This document shows positions 34,819 to 46,448 of a stretch of 53,858 nt of DNA, in pieces. The notes beneath the pieces were generated by a model that searched no databases, was not told the origin of the DNA, and saw nothing but the letters and a program-made list of their open reading frames with translations. The stretch spans positions 1-53,858 of the forward strand of contig LSSK01000164.1 of assembly GCA_001969505.1 (NCBI GenBank), written 5' to 3'. Each line of letters starts with the position of its first letter. Positions within the stretch are counted from its first letter, which is position 1. The stretch comes from Zancudomyces culisetae. Lineage: Eukaryota; Kickxellomycota; Harpellomycetes; Harpellales; Legeriomycetaceae. The translations under genes and the position numbers were made by a program.

Positions 34819-37469
34819 TTTTGTGAATAGTGTTTGTTACTCTAAGGTATATTTACTTTCTGTTTGTTTTAACCTTTTAAATAAATAAAACCCCTTTTTA
34901 AATAGAATTAGAAATAGAAAATAAAAGAAAAGAAAAGAAAACAAAGAATATCTTTGGAAAGAGTAATTCTATGTAGATATAATTCTGTGATCATATATTA
35001 GTTCAGAATTTTTTTAAATTAATTTTAAACCGAATTGATCTGTTCACGTAAATTATTAATTCTTTGCTTTTTGGATAGGCTGGTTACTTAATTAGAAATT
35101 GCGGTAAATGGCGGCGTGAAATAAAATCGCCAGTCATTCCGTTGTATACTAAACACAGATAGAATCTTTGGCTAATACTGCCTGATTCATTACTTGTAAC
35201 TATTAAACCACCCAATCTTTTTTGCTAGTGATATAATGGTATTATGATATGTTAATAACCAACATAACACATTTTGAAATTTTATAGTCTATTTATCCGG
35301 GAGATATTTAGGTGTTGTAGTTTATGGTAAAAACTCAGGTCATTATAACTTATGTATTTTGGTAGGACAATAATAATACAAGTTGTAAAACTTTAAGAAT
35401 AATACGAGAGATGGAGGAAAAGTCACATATTAGTAGTAGCTCAAAGTGCACAACAAGCAAACAAGATACAGAGTATAGCTGCTAATACGACCAATAAACA
35501 AGTTTTCTAGTATCTTGTACTCAAGCTGTACAGCAAATGGCTAATGTATACTCATTTTAACTGCTTAATGCAGAGTTGTTGGTGTAGTCGTGATTTTAGG
35601 AAACTCTAGCTGTCTTTTAATTTATGTTGCATCTAGGTTACTGACTATAATTGCAGAAACATAGAGTTTTTTTTCTTGTGAAAATGTCTCTATTGTTACC
35701 AGGGTTTGTAATATTCTGTACAAGGTTTTGAACGACAACGAGCTTTGAAAAGCTAAGAGAGCAGAAGGGTTTGGATTTCCTTATATATTACTTTAGAGAC
35801 AAATTAAAAGTTCAAGGGTATTGTTATATAGTTTTTGGTAATGCATAATGCACAGTAAAAAAACGATATAATAACAAAAGATGATAACCATATGTAAACA
35901 GTCATCTCTCATCCTTTTGAAGAGATAAAAGTTGATGATTACAGGCTAAACTCATTCTTTCAATTAATCAAGTTAGCAAATCAAGTATTTCATTGTGTGG
36001 ATTTTGTATTCATCAATTCATATTTCAACAATTCCTCCCCACTAATGGAATTCCTTTTTCTTGGTTATATCAATTTTGAAAAAACCAATAAAATACCCAC
36101 TTTCCCATATACATACTCAAAAACGCAAGTAGATTGTATATAATTCATACCCATCTGAATGTTGAAGGAGATCAAATTATGTGATGTGAAGTCCAACGAT
36201 GATGTATGGTATATCACCAGTTTTTATTTACTTGAATTGCTCTAGAGTCACTGCGTACCAATAGTTGATTAAGGCACAGAAAGACAATGAGGGTTGTAGG
36301 GTTGGCAGAAAAAATTAGGTGGAGGGGGGGGGGAGGGTTCTTTCTTTTTAACAAGGATGGTTTCTTGTTTTAGGTCCTAATCGCCAGCTTTTTTTCACAT
36401 GAAAATATTTTAAAACGCTTTTATTGTTCATTTTATTTTTGATAAAACGAGAATGATGAAAATAAGCTCTTGTCAAGAAATCAAGTAAAAATAAATTCAT
36501 GTGAAAGTGAGATTGTTTTGTCGGGATATTGGGGATATTGGTGGTATTGCATATGTTTTCAACAGATTTCAAAGAAATGGAAAGAAAAAGAAAAAAAGCA
36601 ACAGCCAGGTTTTTTTTTGATATTTGCTATATTTTTTTTGCTGATGTGTGTATACATGCTTAAATATATGTGTGTCAGCTGCTAGTATAGTGGTGTAATG
36701 AAAGTGTCGCATGTTTTTTATTTTTATGTAAGCTCTCTGCAAATAAAATTGAAAGTAATCGAATAATAAGTTTTGGTTGGATTTGATGGAAAATTAAAAA
36801 GAGTGAGAAAAAAATAATGTTACAGAAGCTTGCAAATAATAAACCCTAAAAACCTCATTCCCTCCCCCCCCCCTATTCCCTTCTCCACTCCCGTCTCTCC
36901 TTTCCTAAAATTGATGATTTTTGTTGGTGTAGAAACCAGTATTATTAATATAATCAGGAGCTGATTGCAAGTTTTAGGAAAACCAATCTCTTTTATAACC
37001 AATACTCGCTTTGTTCACAAGGGGGTATTTATATTTTGGTATATATACTAACCATTTACTACAAACGCTGTTTCTTGATATAATACAATAGCGACAGAAA
37101 TAGCTGTAAAATACAGGGTTCTAATCAACAGGTGGAGATACTTTAATTTTAACATTTTTTTGGTAAAAGGCATTACAAGAGTGCTATAGAAATATTCAGC
37201 AATCTCAATTGTCAAGGTAAGTATTAATTATTAGCATTGGATGAGTTTATCCAAAATAGCTAGTATATACACATGGTGTGGGGTAAGGAGCAAAGCGGTA
37301 GGTGATATTGAAGATGGGTGGTAGAGGTTATAGCGATGGAAAGATTATCTAAACACACACTAAATGGCCTTTACGGAAGATAGAGGAGAAATAAAGATAC
37401 AGCTATATCACCATTCCCAAATAAACACTGAATAAAACACATAGGAATACATCAACTTCAATAAAGAAA
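34819..37469. other. Intergenic region between divergent IAH1-type esterase and PEX5
   Basis: 2.65 kb of AT-rich DNA that should hold promoters for both outward-facing genes. Notable words: ATGGCGGCGTGAA at 35108-35120 (shared with 15986-15998), a 10-base G run at 36324-36333 and a 10-base C run at 36864-36873. A short frame on each strand near 36350-36685 has no recognised similarity. No RNA gene was identified. Confidence 0.5.
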
Positions 37470-40293
37470 ATGTCGGGATTACCAAATATGATGTCGGGTG
37501 GGGCTGATTGTTCAACAGGAAACCCATTAGACGGTATCACTAAACAGTTTAATAAGGATAGATCGCTTGAACAGGTATGTAGTATGGTATTTTGTTATTT
37601 GAAATTTACTGTATATCTTTTTCGAGTTACAATATATGTATGTATATACTTATTTTGGAATGGTATGCTCAAAACTGTATACAAATAAACAGAATATAAA
37701 CAACAAGCTCATTGTACTCCAAAACTAAAATAAATAGAACCGATTCGGTCCAGATCATGCTGTGGGAAATGCTCCACAAAACGCGTTTAGACAGGCCATG
37801 AGAAATGCACAAAACCGCGGACCCCAGCCGGCAGATGCAGTAAGTCGACTCATTCTCTGTTTATAGGAGAAGCCAATGGTGTTTTGACTTGCCGTTCCTT
37901 TTTATTTGTATTTTTTTCAAGTGCTATATAGTGGATATATTCATAAAAGTATATGGCTGATATTTTTCTTGTAGCTGGCACGGGAGTTTTTGGGTGGTGG
38001 AGCAATGCACAAACAACCAGAGAATTTTAGACCTGATGCGTTTAGCTTTGAGGAATTTAATAGAGAATTAAGTAAAGGACCAGCCATTGCTGGTCCTAGG
38101 GGACCACCAGGAGGGTGGGCCAATGAGTTTGCACACAGCAGGCCGGCTGTTCCACAAGGTGTAGAATTTTCTGAAATGAGTAGTGCATTTAACCGAGCAA
38201 TGGTGAGCCGGCCTGGTATGGGAGTCGCGATGAATAGCAGTTTTCAACAACAGACAAATATTAGCGCACCAGTAAACGTAGAAAAGGAGGCTATGGATAA
38301 AGCATTTGGGCAGGCCAGGATAGGTACGTCTTTTTTGGTTGTTTGTTTTTCACTTTTCAAAGTGAGGTTATTTACATATATTGTATTAAAGTTTGCAGAA
38401 AAGGAAAAGGTGAATTCTGTTGAATTTAAAAAATGGGTTTTGATATAATGATAACTATAACAATGTGTAGCGGCCAATATGTATATGCAATCGAATTATA
38501 TGATGCCAATGTATGGAGCTCAGGTAGGTTTGGTTCGTTCAGATATTAATAATGAAAAAATACAAGAGGAGGCATCAAAAGAGGTTGAAGAAGACGATGA
38601 GATGGGAAATAGTAACGAGCTGACTGAAGCAGCTCAAAGATTCATTGAAGCTACTTCGGGATATGCCGGAAATGAAAATTTTAGCAAATCAGAATTTCTA
38701 ACGTTTATTCACAAGTTGCGTGACGGTGATATTAACATACAGGGAAGTAGAGTGATTGAAGTAAACAATACGGCTACTGCAAGCACAGGCAAATCAGCAG
38801 AGGAAGTCAAAGCAAGTAGCTGGTCCGAGTCATTTATAAAAGAAGTACAAGAGATAGAGGCGCGTGAAAAGGGAATATCTGATAAAGCAGACGGGAATAT
38901 TTTTAAACCAGAGGTAGCGCAAAGTATAGAAAAGAATTGGTCTGAGGAATTCGAGAAGAGTCTCGATGGTCCGCTGAAGGAAACTTTTGTCGCAGGAAGT
39001 ATGGAGGATTGGGAAGAGGAGTTTGCAAAACACGTAAGATATTATCTAGTTAATTATGTTATACAGGTTCCTATTGATATTATAGGCGGGAACGAGTAGT
39101 TAGCATTATAATATAACGCAAATATGTATACGTGTTACAAAACATAATAGGAAAACGAAATCAGCATTGGTGATCCCGAATCTGTTGGATTTGATGAAAT
39201 GGACTGGGTATCTCAGTACCGAAATAATGTCGACAAGCTAAGAACAGAATCAGATGACCAGTGGGATCAAATGAAGAAGGAATGGGACAATACCTTAGAA
39301 AACAGCTACAGGGCCACTGATATTAAGTATGACACCTATGGGTTTGCAAGTGCGAATCCCTTTGCTAATAACTCACAACAAGAGTTAGACAGACTTCTTG
39401 CGCAGATAAAAAACGATCCGGCTTCTATCTCGCTAAAGGATACCATCATGTCACTTGAATCGATGCTGAAAAACGATCCTCAAAACGCAACCTTATGGAC
39501 CATGTTGGGAGTCAAGCAGCAAGAAAATGAAAGAGATGATGCCGCTATAGCTGCTCTACGCAAAGCTATCAGCATTGATCCAAACTCCCTTGATGCTTAC
39601 ATTGCTTTGGCTGTATCTTATGGGAATGAAAACTACCAGGTCGACTCTTACGTTTCGCTTCATGAATGGATATCTCGACACCCTAAATACAAGGACATTG
39701 TTCCCGCTGATTCTTCTCTAAAAGTTTCTGATCCAAAATCCAGAAAGGAATACCTCCAAGATTTATATTTGAAGGCCATCAGAATGCAACCTGGTTCTGA
39801 TTGGGATCCTGACCTACAAATCTCCTTTGGTATCTTTTTGTCTATCTCTGGCGACTACGATAAGGCCATTGACTGTTTTAAAGCTGCTCTTTCAAAACGC
39901 CCTGATGACTACATGTTATGGAATAAACTTGGTGCTACATTAGCCAATTCCCAAAAACATACCGCTGCTACCGAAGCCTACTTCCGTGCACTTGAGCTTC
40001 AACCCAGCTATATAAGAGCCATTTTTAATATGTCTATTGCCAGCATCAACATGCAACACTATAGCGAAGCCGCAACTCACCTACTTAGTGCCCTTGCCTT
40101 GCAGGCAGATAATGACTCCATGATCCAAACCAATTTTGGCTCTAATTCTGATGGTTTTGTTCCTGCTCTATCCATGAGTTCCAGTCTCTGGGATACTTTA
40201 AAGATGGTTATGTATATGTTGAATGAGTCCTCGTTGGCCGAAGCCTGTGAGGGTAGAGATATCACTCCATTTAGAGCCAAGTTTGATTTTTAA
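37470..40293 (+). CDS. PEX5: PEX5, peroxisomal PTS1 receptor
   Basis: Five exons: 37470-37574, 37738-37839, 37975-38323, 38471-39033, 39151-40293; all in frame, 753 residues. The N-terminus has the conserved cysteine (Cys14 in GGADCSTGNPL), whose ubiquitination recycles the receptor, followed by TKQFNKDRSLEQNRFGP. The disordered half carries diaromatic motifs that bind PEX14/PEX13: WANEF (117-121), WSESF, WSEEF, WEEEF and WVSQY. The C-terminal half is the TPR domain that reads the C-terminal SKL signal, with repeats such as ATLWTMLGVKQQENERDDAA and the family block YMLWNKLGATLANSQKHTAA, then AYFRALELQPSYIRAIFNM. The end is the usual LWDTLKMV...helix bundle. It shuttles cargo from the cytosol into the peroxisome lumen. 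An eight-base C run lies 10 bases after the stop. Confidence 0.95.
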
Positions 40294-40832
40294 TCACTAC
40301 TACCCCCCCCTTCTTTTCACTGATTTTTATCTTTATTATTATTTCTTTCACTATATCATCATGTACATTTCATTTCTAATTTTACTAGTACATTAAGATG
40401 TTTTTCCTTATCCAAGTATAAGCGTTTTTGTCCTAAGCTTGTTATTTTATCTGGATAATGTACTTCCCAAAACCTTTACCTAAGCTTTCCAGTTCTTGGT
40501 TACCAATGTAATTTGAATCTAGGACAATTCTAAATACAAACGCATTAAATGGTTCCATGTATACCATGGTTTAGTTTTTTTTATAAACCAACGCACCCTC
40601 CCTATTTTAGAAGCAAGCATTATTTCGCTTAGTTGAATCAAGTGAGAGACTCTAATTTCATATTGCAAAGTTTATGAAAATTGGTAGTAGCAGCAATACA
40701 AACAAGAAAATGGCAAATAAGAATTCCAATTCTAATTCCAATAACCTTATTGAAAAAATATATAAACCGATTCAATAAAATTCTATAAATACACAAGCAA
40801 GAATTATCTCCAGCATCATACATGTAACGTAC
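40294..40832. other. Convergent spacer after PEX5
   Basis: 539 bases between the tail-to-tail PEX5 and J-protein genes. A C8 run is at 40303-40310. No gene was seen. Confidence 0.5.
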
Positions 40833-41624
40833 TCATAGTACATTATACACACCGATTCCCAGACTCCCCAGGACTCCAACCAAAGTAAATGATATTATAA
40901 AAGTGCTAAAGTATTCAGCCTTGCGCTTTGCATTGTTGCTCCCTCTGCTTCTACCCAAGTTCAACACATTTTCGTGTCCATTTTCAAAAAATTCGCTACC
41001 TCCACTTCCACTTCCACTTCCATTCCCACCATCACCACCACTATTTTTACTTTTGTTTGTACTTGCACTTGCCTTGTTCCGTTGATTTAAGTCATCAAAA
41101 TGATACCCATTAGCCCGATAAAACATGGTTCGGCGCATTTGACTAGCAAAATGGTGGTTTTGTTCATCCATTTTTGCATCCTGATACGTTCTACTTCCGG
41201 GTTCATTAAAGTTATCTCTTCCTCGTCGATTGAAAATATTGTATTTGTCCCCTGCTCCGTAAAAACTCTCAGTCTGCCTGCTGAAATGGTCCCTATTAAC
41301 GTTGACCCTTTTCACACCACTCCTTATTCTGTTTTCCAGGTCGTATTTTCGTCTTGTCTGCTCATTTCTAAGCACTCTGTATGCCTCAGTTATCAGAACA
41401 AACTCGTCATGACTCTTTTTTTGGTCTGTGCTTTGGTCTGGGTGGTGAATTAGCGAGAGCTTATAATATGCTGCTTTAATGTCCTTATTCGTACACGATG
41501 GCTTTACATTCAAAAGTTCGTAGTAGTTTCGTTTTTTAGTAGAGTTTTTGTTGAACGTGGAATACCAGAGCCTAGAATGGTTACTGATTGTAATCTTCCC
41601 CTTTTTTAACTCGATTGCCACCAT
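40833..41624 (-). CDS. J-domain co-chaperone with C-terminal membrane anchor (DNAJC30-like)
   Basis: One exon, 263 residues. A basic N-terminus with Ser, Thr and Arg (about 1-30) could target mitochondria. The J domain is at about 33-97: YYELLNVKPSCTNKDIKAAY, then the HPD tripeptide in LIHHPDQST and the closing ITEAYRVLRNEQTRRKYD. There is no Gly/Phe or zinc-finger region, so it is a type III J protein that would stimulate an Hsp70. A hydrophilic middle and a Gly/Ser stretch (GSGSGSGG, from a CTTCCA hexamer repeat on the plus strand) lead to a transmembrane helix at the extreme C-terminus, FIISFTLVGVLGSLGIGVYN. J domain plus C-terminal anchor and likely presequence is the DNAJC30 arrangement. 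Yeast Jid1 is an alternative; the precise ortholog is uncertain. Confidence 0.9.
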   Translation of the reverse strand: MVAIELKKGKITISNHSRLWYSTFNKNSTKKRNYYELLNVKPSCTNKDIKAAYYKLSLIHHPDQSTDQKKSHDEFVLITEAYRVLRNEQTRRKYDLENRIRSGVKRVNVNRDHFSRQTESFYGAGDKYNIFNRRGRDNFNEPGSRTYQDAKMDEQNHHFASQMRRTMFYRANGYHFDDLNQRNKASASTNKSKNSGGDGGNGSGSGSGGSEFFENGHENVLNLGRSRGSNNAKRKAEYFSTFIISFTLVGVLGSLGIGVYNVL

Positions 41625-43935
41625 TTTCCTTTTACCTGCGTTTGATTGCTGTTTTTGAATTTTTATTTTTCAAATTCACTGTTTTACATGTCTATATATA
41701 CATGTATATGTATTGTAGAGAATTTAGCCTGTTTAAATCGATTTTGCTTTTAAATTCATTTATCTGTAACAAAAAAAAATATAAAGAAATGTTTTATCAT
41801 ATTTAGCTGTATTTTGAGTTAAAATCTTTTCAATTTCCAAGGCAAAAAAAATTAAAGTGAATAAAATTAGGTAATTCTCGTCAGCTGTTTATTAGGAAAT
41901 AACAAGAACACCATGTTTTCTTGGGTTGGTAACTTAAGCTGAGGGACTTTCTATTTTGGATATCATCTCTTCACAGCAAAAGTATGTTTTGACAGCACTG
42001 TTCACGGAGAAGGAAATGGTGTAGATGTGAGGTGCTAGATGTGTATTTCATACTATTTAAGTTTAATGTTTAGCACATTTTGATTTTTTTTTGATACACC
42101 AAGCAATCACAAAACAACAATGTCTTTGCGTCTTTAGAAAAATGAGAAAAATAGATAGGTGTTTACAACCAACTATAAAGAATTTATAAATTGGAATCGG
42201 ATTGTGCTGTGTAGATACCAATAAACATGGTATATTTGATCGTTTGTAGGCTAAAATCAAAGAGTGTCTCAAAACGTGATCCCTCGTGTACACAAACATC
42301 CGTACTATTTTTTATTTTTATTTTTATTTTTTGTTGATGAGAATAGTTTTCTCGATCTCGGTAAAGTATGTTTCATCAAGTGAATCATGCTAGACAGCTT
42401 AAACATACACACCTTTCTGGGAAAAAATAGGAATGTGGTAATCAAGTATCCTTTGTATTACTTACTCAGCCACCAATCTGAATTTTATGTGCTTATGCAT
42501 GTGGGAGGGAAAGGGGGGGAACAAAGTAATGTGGAGGAAACCTGTCACCCTCCTCTCTCCTCCATCTTTCAGAAAACTTTGTACAAAAACCTAAAAGAAC
42601 ATCCACGTGTTTGAAAAGAGATGAGGCAGTTGGTTGGTTCTTTTTAGCTTTGCTGATATGTTGTGCTTAGAATGAATCTAGTGGTTAACTTGCTCTAACA
42701 TTGCAGATTTTATGATGCAACTTTATCATTTGTTTCATTTTGTTTTATTTTATTTTTGTAAAAACAGATTACATCCAGAAATGGAAATAAAAAGTCAAAT
42801 GATTTTTTCACCCAAATATATTACCACCAAAACATGCCTTTTTTGCAGATTCATCAACTAAGTGCGACAATATTATGGTAAATATAAAAAAGTTTTAGCC
42901 TAAAACCATCGTGATTATGCGATAAGCTTATTTGGAGATGCGAAATAAAAAGATAATGTAGTAGGGTTTGTAACTTTACACGTATTAGAAAGGGAGAGGT
43001 GAAGTGTTGCTGTCTAAGCACAAGTATACCATTACAAAGTGCATCACAACAGTGGAATTAGAACCAAGTTTTCTTTACCTGCTTAATATGAGCCCATTCA
43101 CGACAGGACAGGGTGCACCAAACCTATTAGCACAACCATCTTGCAATAAAATAAAAAAGCAAGCTAATCTTTTGTTAAGTCACATTTTGTTGCCTAGAAA
43201 AATATCTCGAAAGACGTTTAATTTACAGTCAAGGTTCCTGGTAAATTTGGATACGCCTTTACTTCGTTAGGCTAGATAAAAGCATTCACAGTTCTTGTAT
43301 GAAATTTCAAACCTGAAATCCGTTAAATAGTAATAGGGAAGCTCAATAAAAAAAGTGCAAAAGATACCAGAAAAAAAATCTCCACACCCATTTACCTAAG
43401 CCTTTATTGGTGTTTTGGCAGTTTTTATTTTATTTTATTTTATTTCATTTCATTTTCGTTAATACTGTTTATTAATTTATCACAATACTGCAGAAGGAAC
43501 CTAGACTGATAACTAAGCAATATACATTAATATTAGATTTTGTATTTCATAGAACCACATAGATGCGACTGAGGGAAATTAACACGAATCAATAAAAATC
43601 GCAACAATTTACAGGTTAAACTTGAGTAGCGTCTTTTGAGGAAGGAAGAATGTATATTTGGAGACTAATTCAGTAACCGAATCCAATACAACCTAGGAAT
43701 GTATATATTTACAATAGTAAATATTCTATGAAAATATCAATCGTTCAAGGTTTTTAAGTATATATTTTTCTCGATCAAGGGAATCAGGTGAATGTGAATG
43801 CAAGTATAACATAATACGGATTTTCAATAAATCATAAAATATCTACGCAATATAAATGCTAATACGGCGAATGAATCTGCAATACCCTAAAATTTAACAA
43901 AGAGTCGTTATAAACAGCAAGTAGAACGTACAATA
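41625..43935. other. Divergent intergenic region
   Basis: 2.3 kb between the J-protein and the coiled-coil gene, transcribed outward from both ends. Contains T-rich pentamer and hexamer tracts (about 42306-42335 and 43420-43455). A somewhat GC-richer patch at 42990-43270 has an 88-codon frame with no recognised similarity. No gene is called. Confidence 0.5.
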
Positions 43936-46448
43936 ATGAATATGCAACTTCAAGCAAACAAAGTTAAAGCTAGTAATATAATTCGAGCAACAAGTAGACA
44001 GGAAGGGTACCAAGGCGAAAATCCAACTTATGATCGAAGTAGTGGTAGTGGATTTTCTGGGGGTAATAGGGCACATTTTCCCTACGAGAATACCAATAGT
44101 AATCTGTATAATATTGAGACGAGCGGTAATGCTCAACTTTCGGGTGTTCAAAAGCGACCAGTAATGGCCAGGAGAAACACAGGTGTAAATGAGACAAGAG
44201 ACAATACTATTTTCCAAGCCAGTATGCATCAGCAGTTCGGAAATAAGAATGTAGAAGCCAATGCATTCCCAGCAAACTACAGCATCAATAATTTAGATGA
44301 AAACGTTCGACCTGATAGTGTGTTGAAACGGATTTCCGCCGGATCCGGTGTCTTGAACGAAGGTGTCTCCTTGCAGAACCAACAGGTAAGCGCATTGGGT
44401 GCGGGTGCTCGGGTGTTGAAATTTCCAGAACCCCAAAAAGAAGGTGTGAGCGAGTTGAGCGCTCAACGAATATCGGAAATTATAGCAAGACTTGGGACGG
44501 GGATGCAACAAAGGGTTGGTGATGGAAGTATCAACTCTTCCGGGAAAAATAGCACCAGTAATATCAGCAATGAGTACATTGCTAACCCGGCATCCTTGCA
44601 ATCCGACAATAGAGCAGCGAATGTGAGAGGACCCAGTGAAAATATAAGCGGTTTGTCATATCCGTATCCTCTGAATGATAGTGTAGGACAGGAGCAGTTG
44701 ATCAGGAGTAATGATAAAGGGTTTGTCGGGTATACGAGAGGGGGCGTAAGGGTTAGTAGTTCCAACAGAGTTTTTAGTCGAAACGAGACCAGGAATGATA
44801 CTGTTTACAATGGACCTATCGCCCAGACGGAACAAACTATGCATGATTCAGCTAAAAGTGGCACTCTAGTGAGCCAAATGGGGATAGAAAAAACCATACC
44901 TAGTAGGAACTCGCACACTATGATACATTCTATGGAAAATGTACTGAGTACTCCTAGACCAATGTCATTGAGCGAAATCCACAACAATAATCAGAAAAAA
45001 CTGGTAGATACACCCTTGGATGGTATTTCTACGACAAATATTACCAGTAAAACCGCAATGATGAATGCTGCAAAAGCATCGCCTGTTTCTAAAAAGTCAT
45101 CACTGCTTCATCACCGTGAACAGGAGCACCAAATGGATACCACCTATAGGATTAATGATGAGTTTTACACGCATGAGCCAGCGAATTTTAGATCAACGAG
45201 TAGACTAATGGTCGAGAGTTATGGCGAAGCAGTAGAGGGATCCCACGGCGGGACGCTTAGATCTATTCGCGCTGCTAACGAGCGGAATTATGGAAGTAGC
45301 TTTTATACACTAGATGAAACCTCTATGGAGGCAGCTGAAGCGCGGGTAGGTCGAAAAATAGAGGATTTGGAAATAGCAAAAAAAGCGCTACTGGCTGTCA
45401 ATACACAGCTGGAGTCTGAGGTGAAAAATCAAAAACGACAGCTTTACGAGTTGAAAAAACAATTGAAAAGCCAAGGTGTAACTACTTCAGATTCCAACAC
45501 TATTGAACTTTTGAGTGAAGAGTCAGAAAAGGTAAATGATGTTCGGTTGTCTTTTTCTTTTTTTAAAAAACAGGTGCAATATTATGTTAAACTGAGCTTG
45601 ATCCGAGATGCTTATCAAAGCTATGTTCATATATCATTACTAATCGGTACCTTTTTGCTATGTATCTAACTGTATTACAGATTGTAGAAGCAGTATTAAA
45701 AGAGGACGTATTATTTCAGAAGCTACTTTCTAACATCGAATCTCTTATAAAAAATGCCAAAGAAGCCTTAGAGTATCGCTCAGAACATACTGCAAAGGTC
45801 ATTTCTGAACCAGAAATGAGCACACTAGATCCAGAAACGCCCGAAACCTCTGGAATCGCTGGCGCACAGTCTTTGCCTGCCCCAAAACCATCGCGAACAC
45901 CGCGCCATGGGGTTGATAAAGAGGTTCGTGGTTCAATGTTGCGGCACCAGCACCATCATACTTCAACCACAAATAGTTCTATCATTTCGAATTCAGAAAG
46001 TTTATCTAAAAGCGGTTTGCCAGAAACGCGAGTATCTCCAAAAAAAATCAAACACTCTCGCGACTTGCTTGACCAACTCCTCACTCTTGTATCCAATAAG
46101 GGGCTTTCTCCACCAAAGGACCTATCAGTAGCTCCTCTTGGAAAACCCGAAAAATCAAGTTTTACTAGTCCCCTGAAACCCCCTACCAGAATTCCCCGAC
46201 CACCCTCGTCGTTAATCAGAAAACCACCACTACTTTCAAAACAGCTACAACAGGAAAAAACCACCGCGCACAAGACTGATATGTATCTTAGCAGTCCCAC
46301 CAGGAGTATAAAGCCTACTGAGCGCAATGTCACTACAACATTTGGCTCTGATCAACGGTCACGTGCAGCCAGTTTGAATGCTTTAGAACCCAGTGATAGT
46401 GACGACGTTGTTAACATTATAAAAAAGCTTCAAAACTTACTTTCATAA
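43936..46448 (+). CDS. Conserved-looking fungal coiled-coil protein, function unknown
   Basis: Two exons, 43936-45531 and 45681-46448 (GTAAAT...ACAG), 787 residues. The intron's 3' site is CAG, the only non-TAG acceptor among the well-supported models in this window. The first about 460 residues are disordered, rich in Ser, Asn and Arg. A compact coiled coil follows: ARVGRKIEDLEIAKKALLAV, then NTQLESEVKNQKRQLYEL. I have seen a similar 'DLEI.N.SLLA.N..LE' block in uncharacterised fungal proteins, but I do not know a function. A second helical stretch comes straight after the intron (VEAVLKEDVLFQKLLSNIES). The tail is Ser/Pro-rich with basic and proline clusters, as in cytoskeletal or septal scaffold proteins, and ends in a short helix (VVNIIKKLQNLLS). 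No catalytic domain is visible. Confidence 0.85.
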
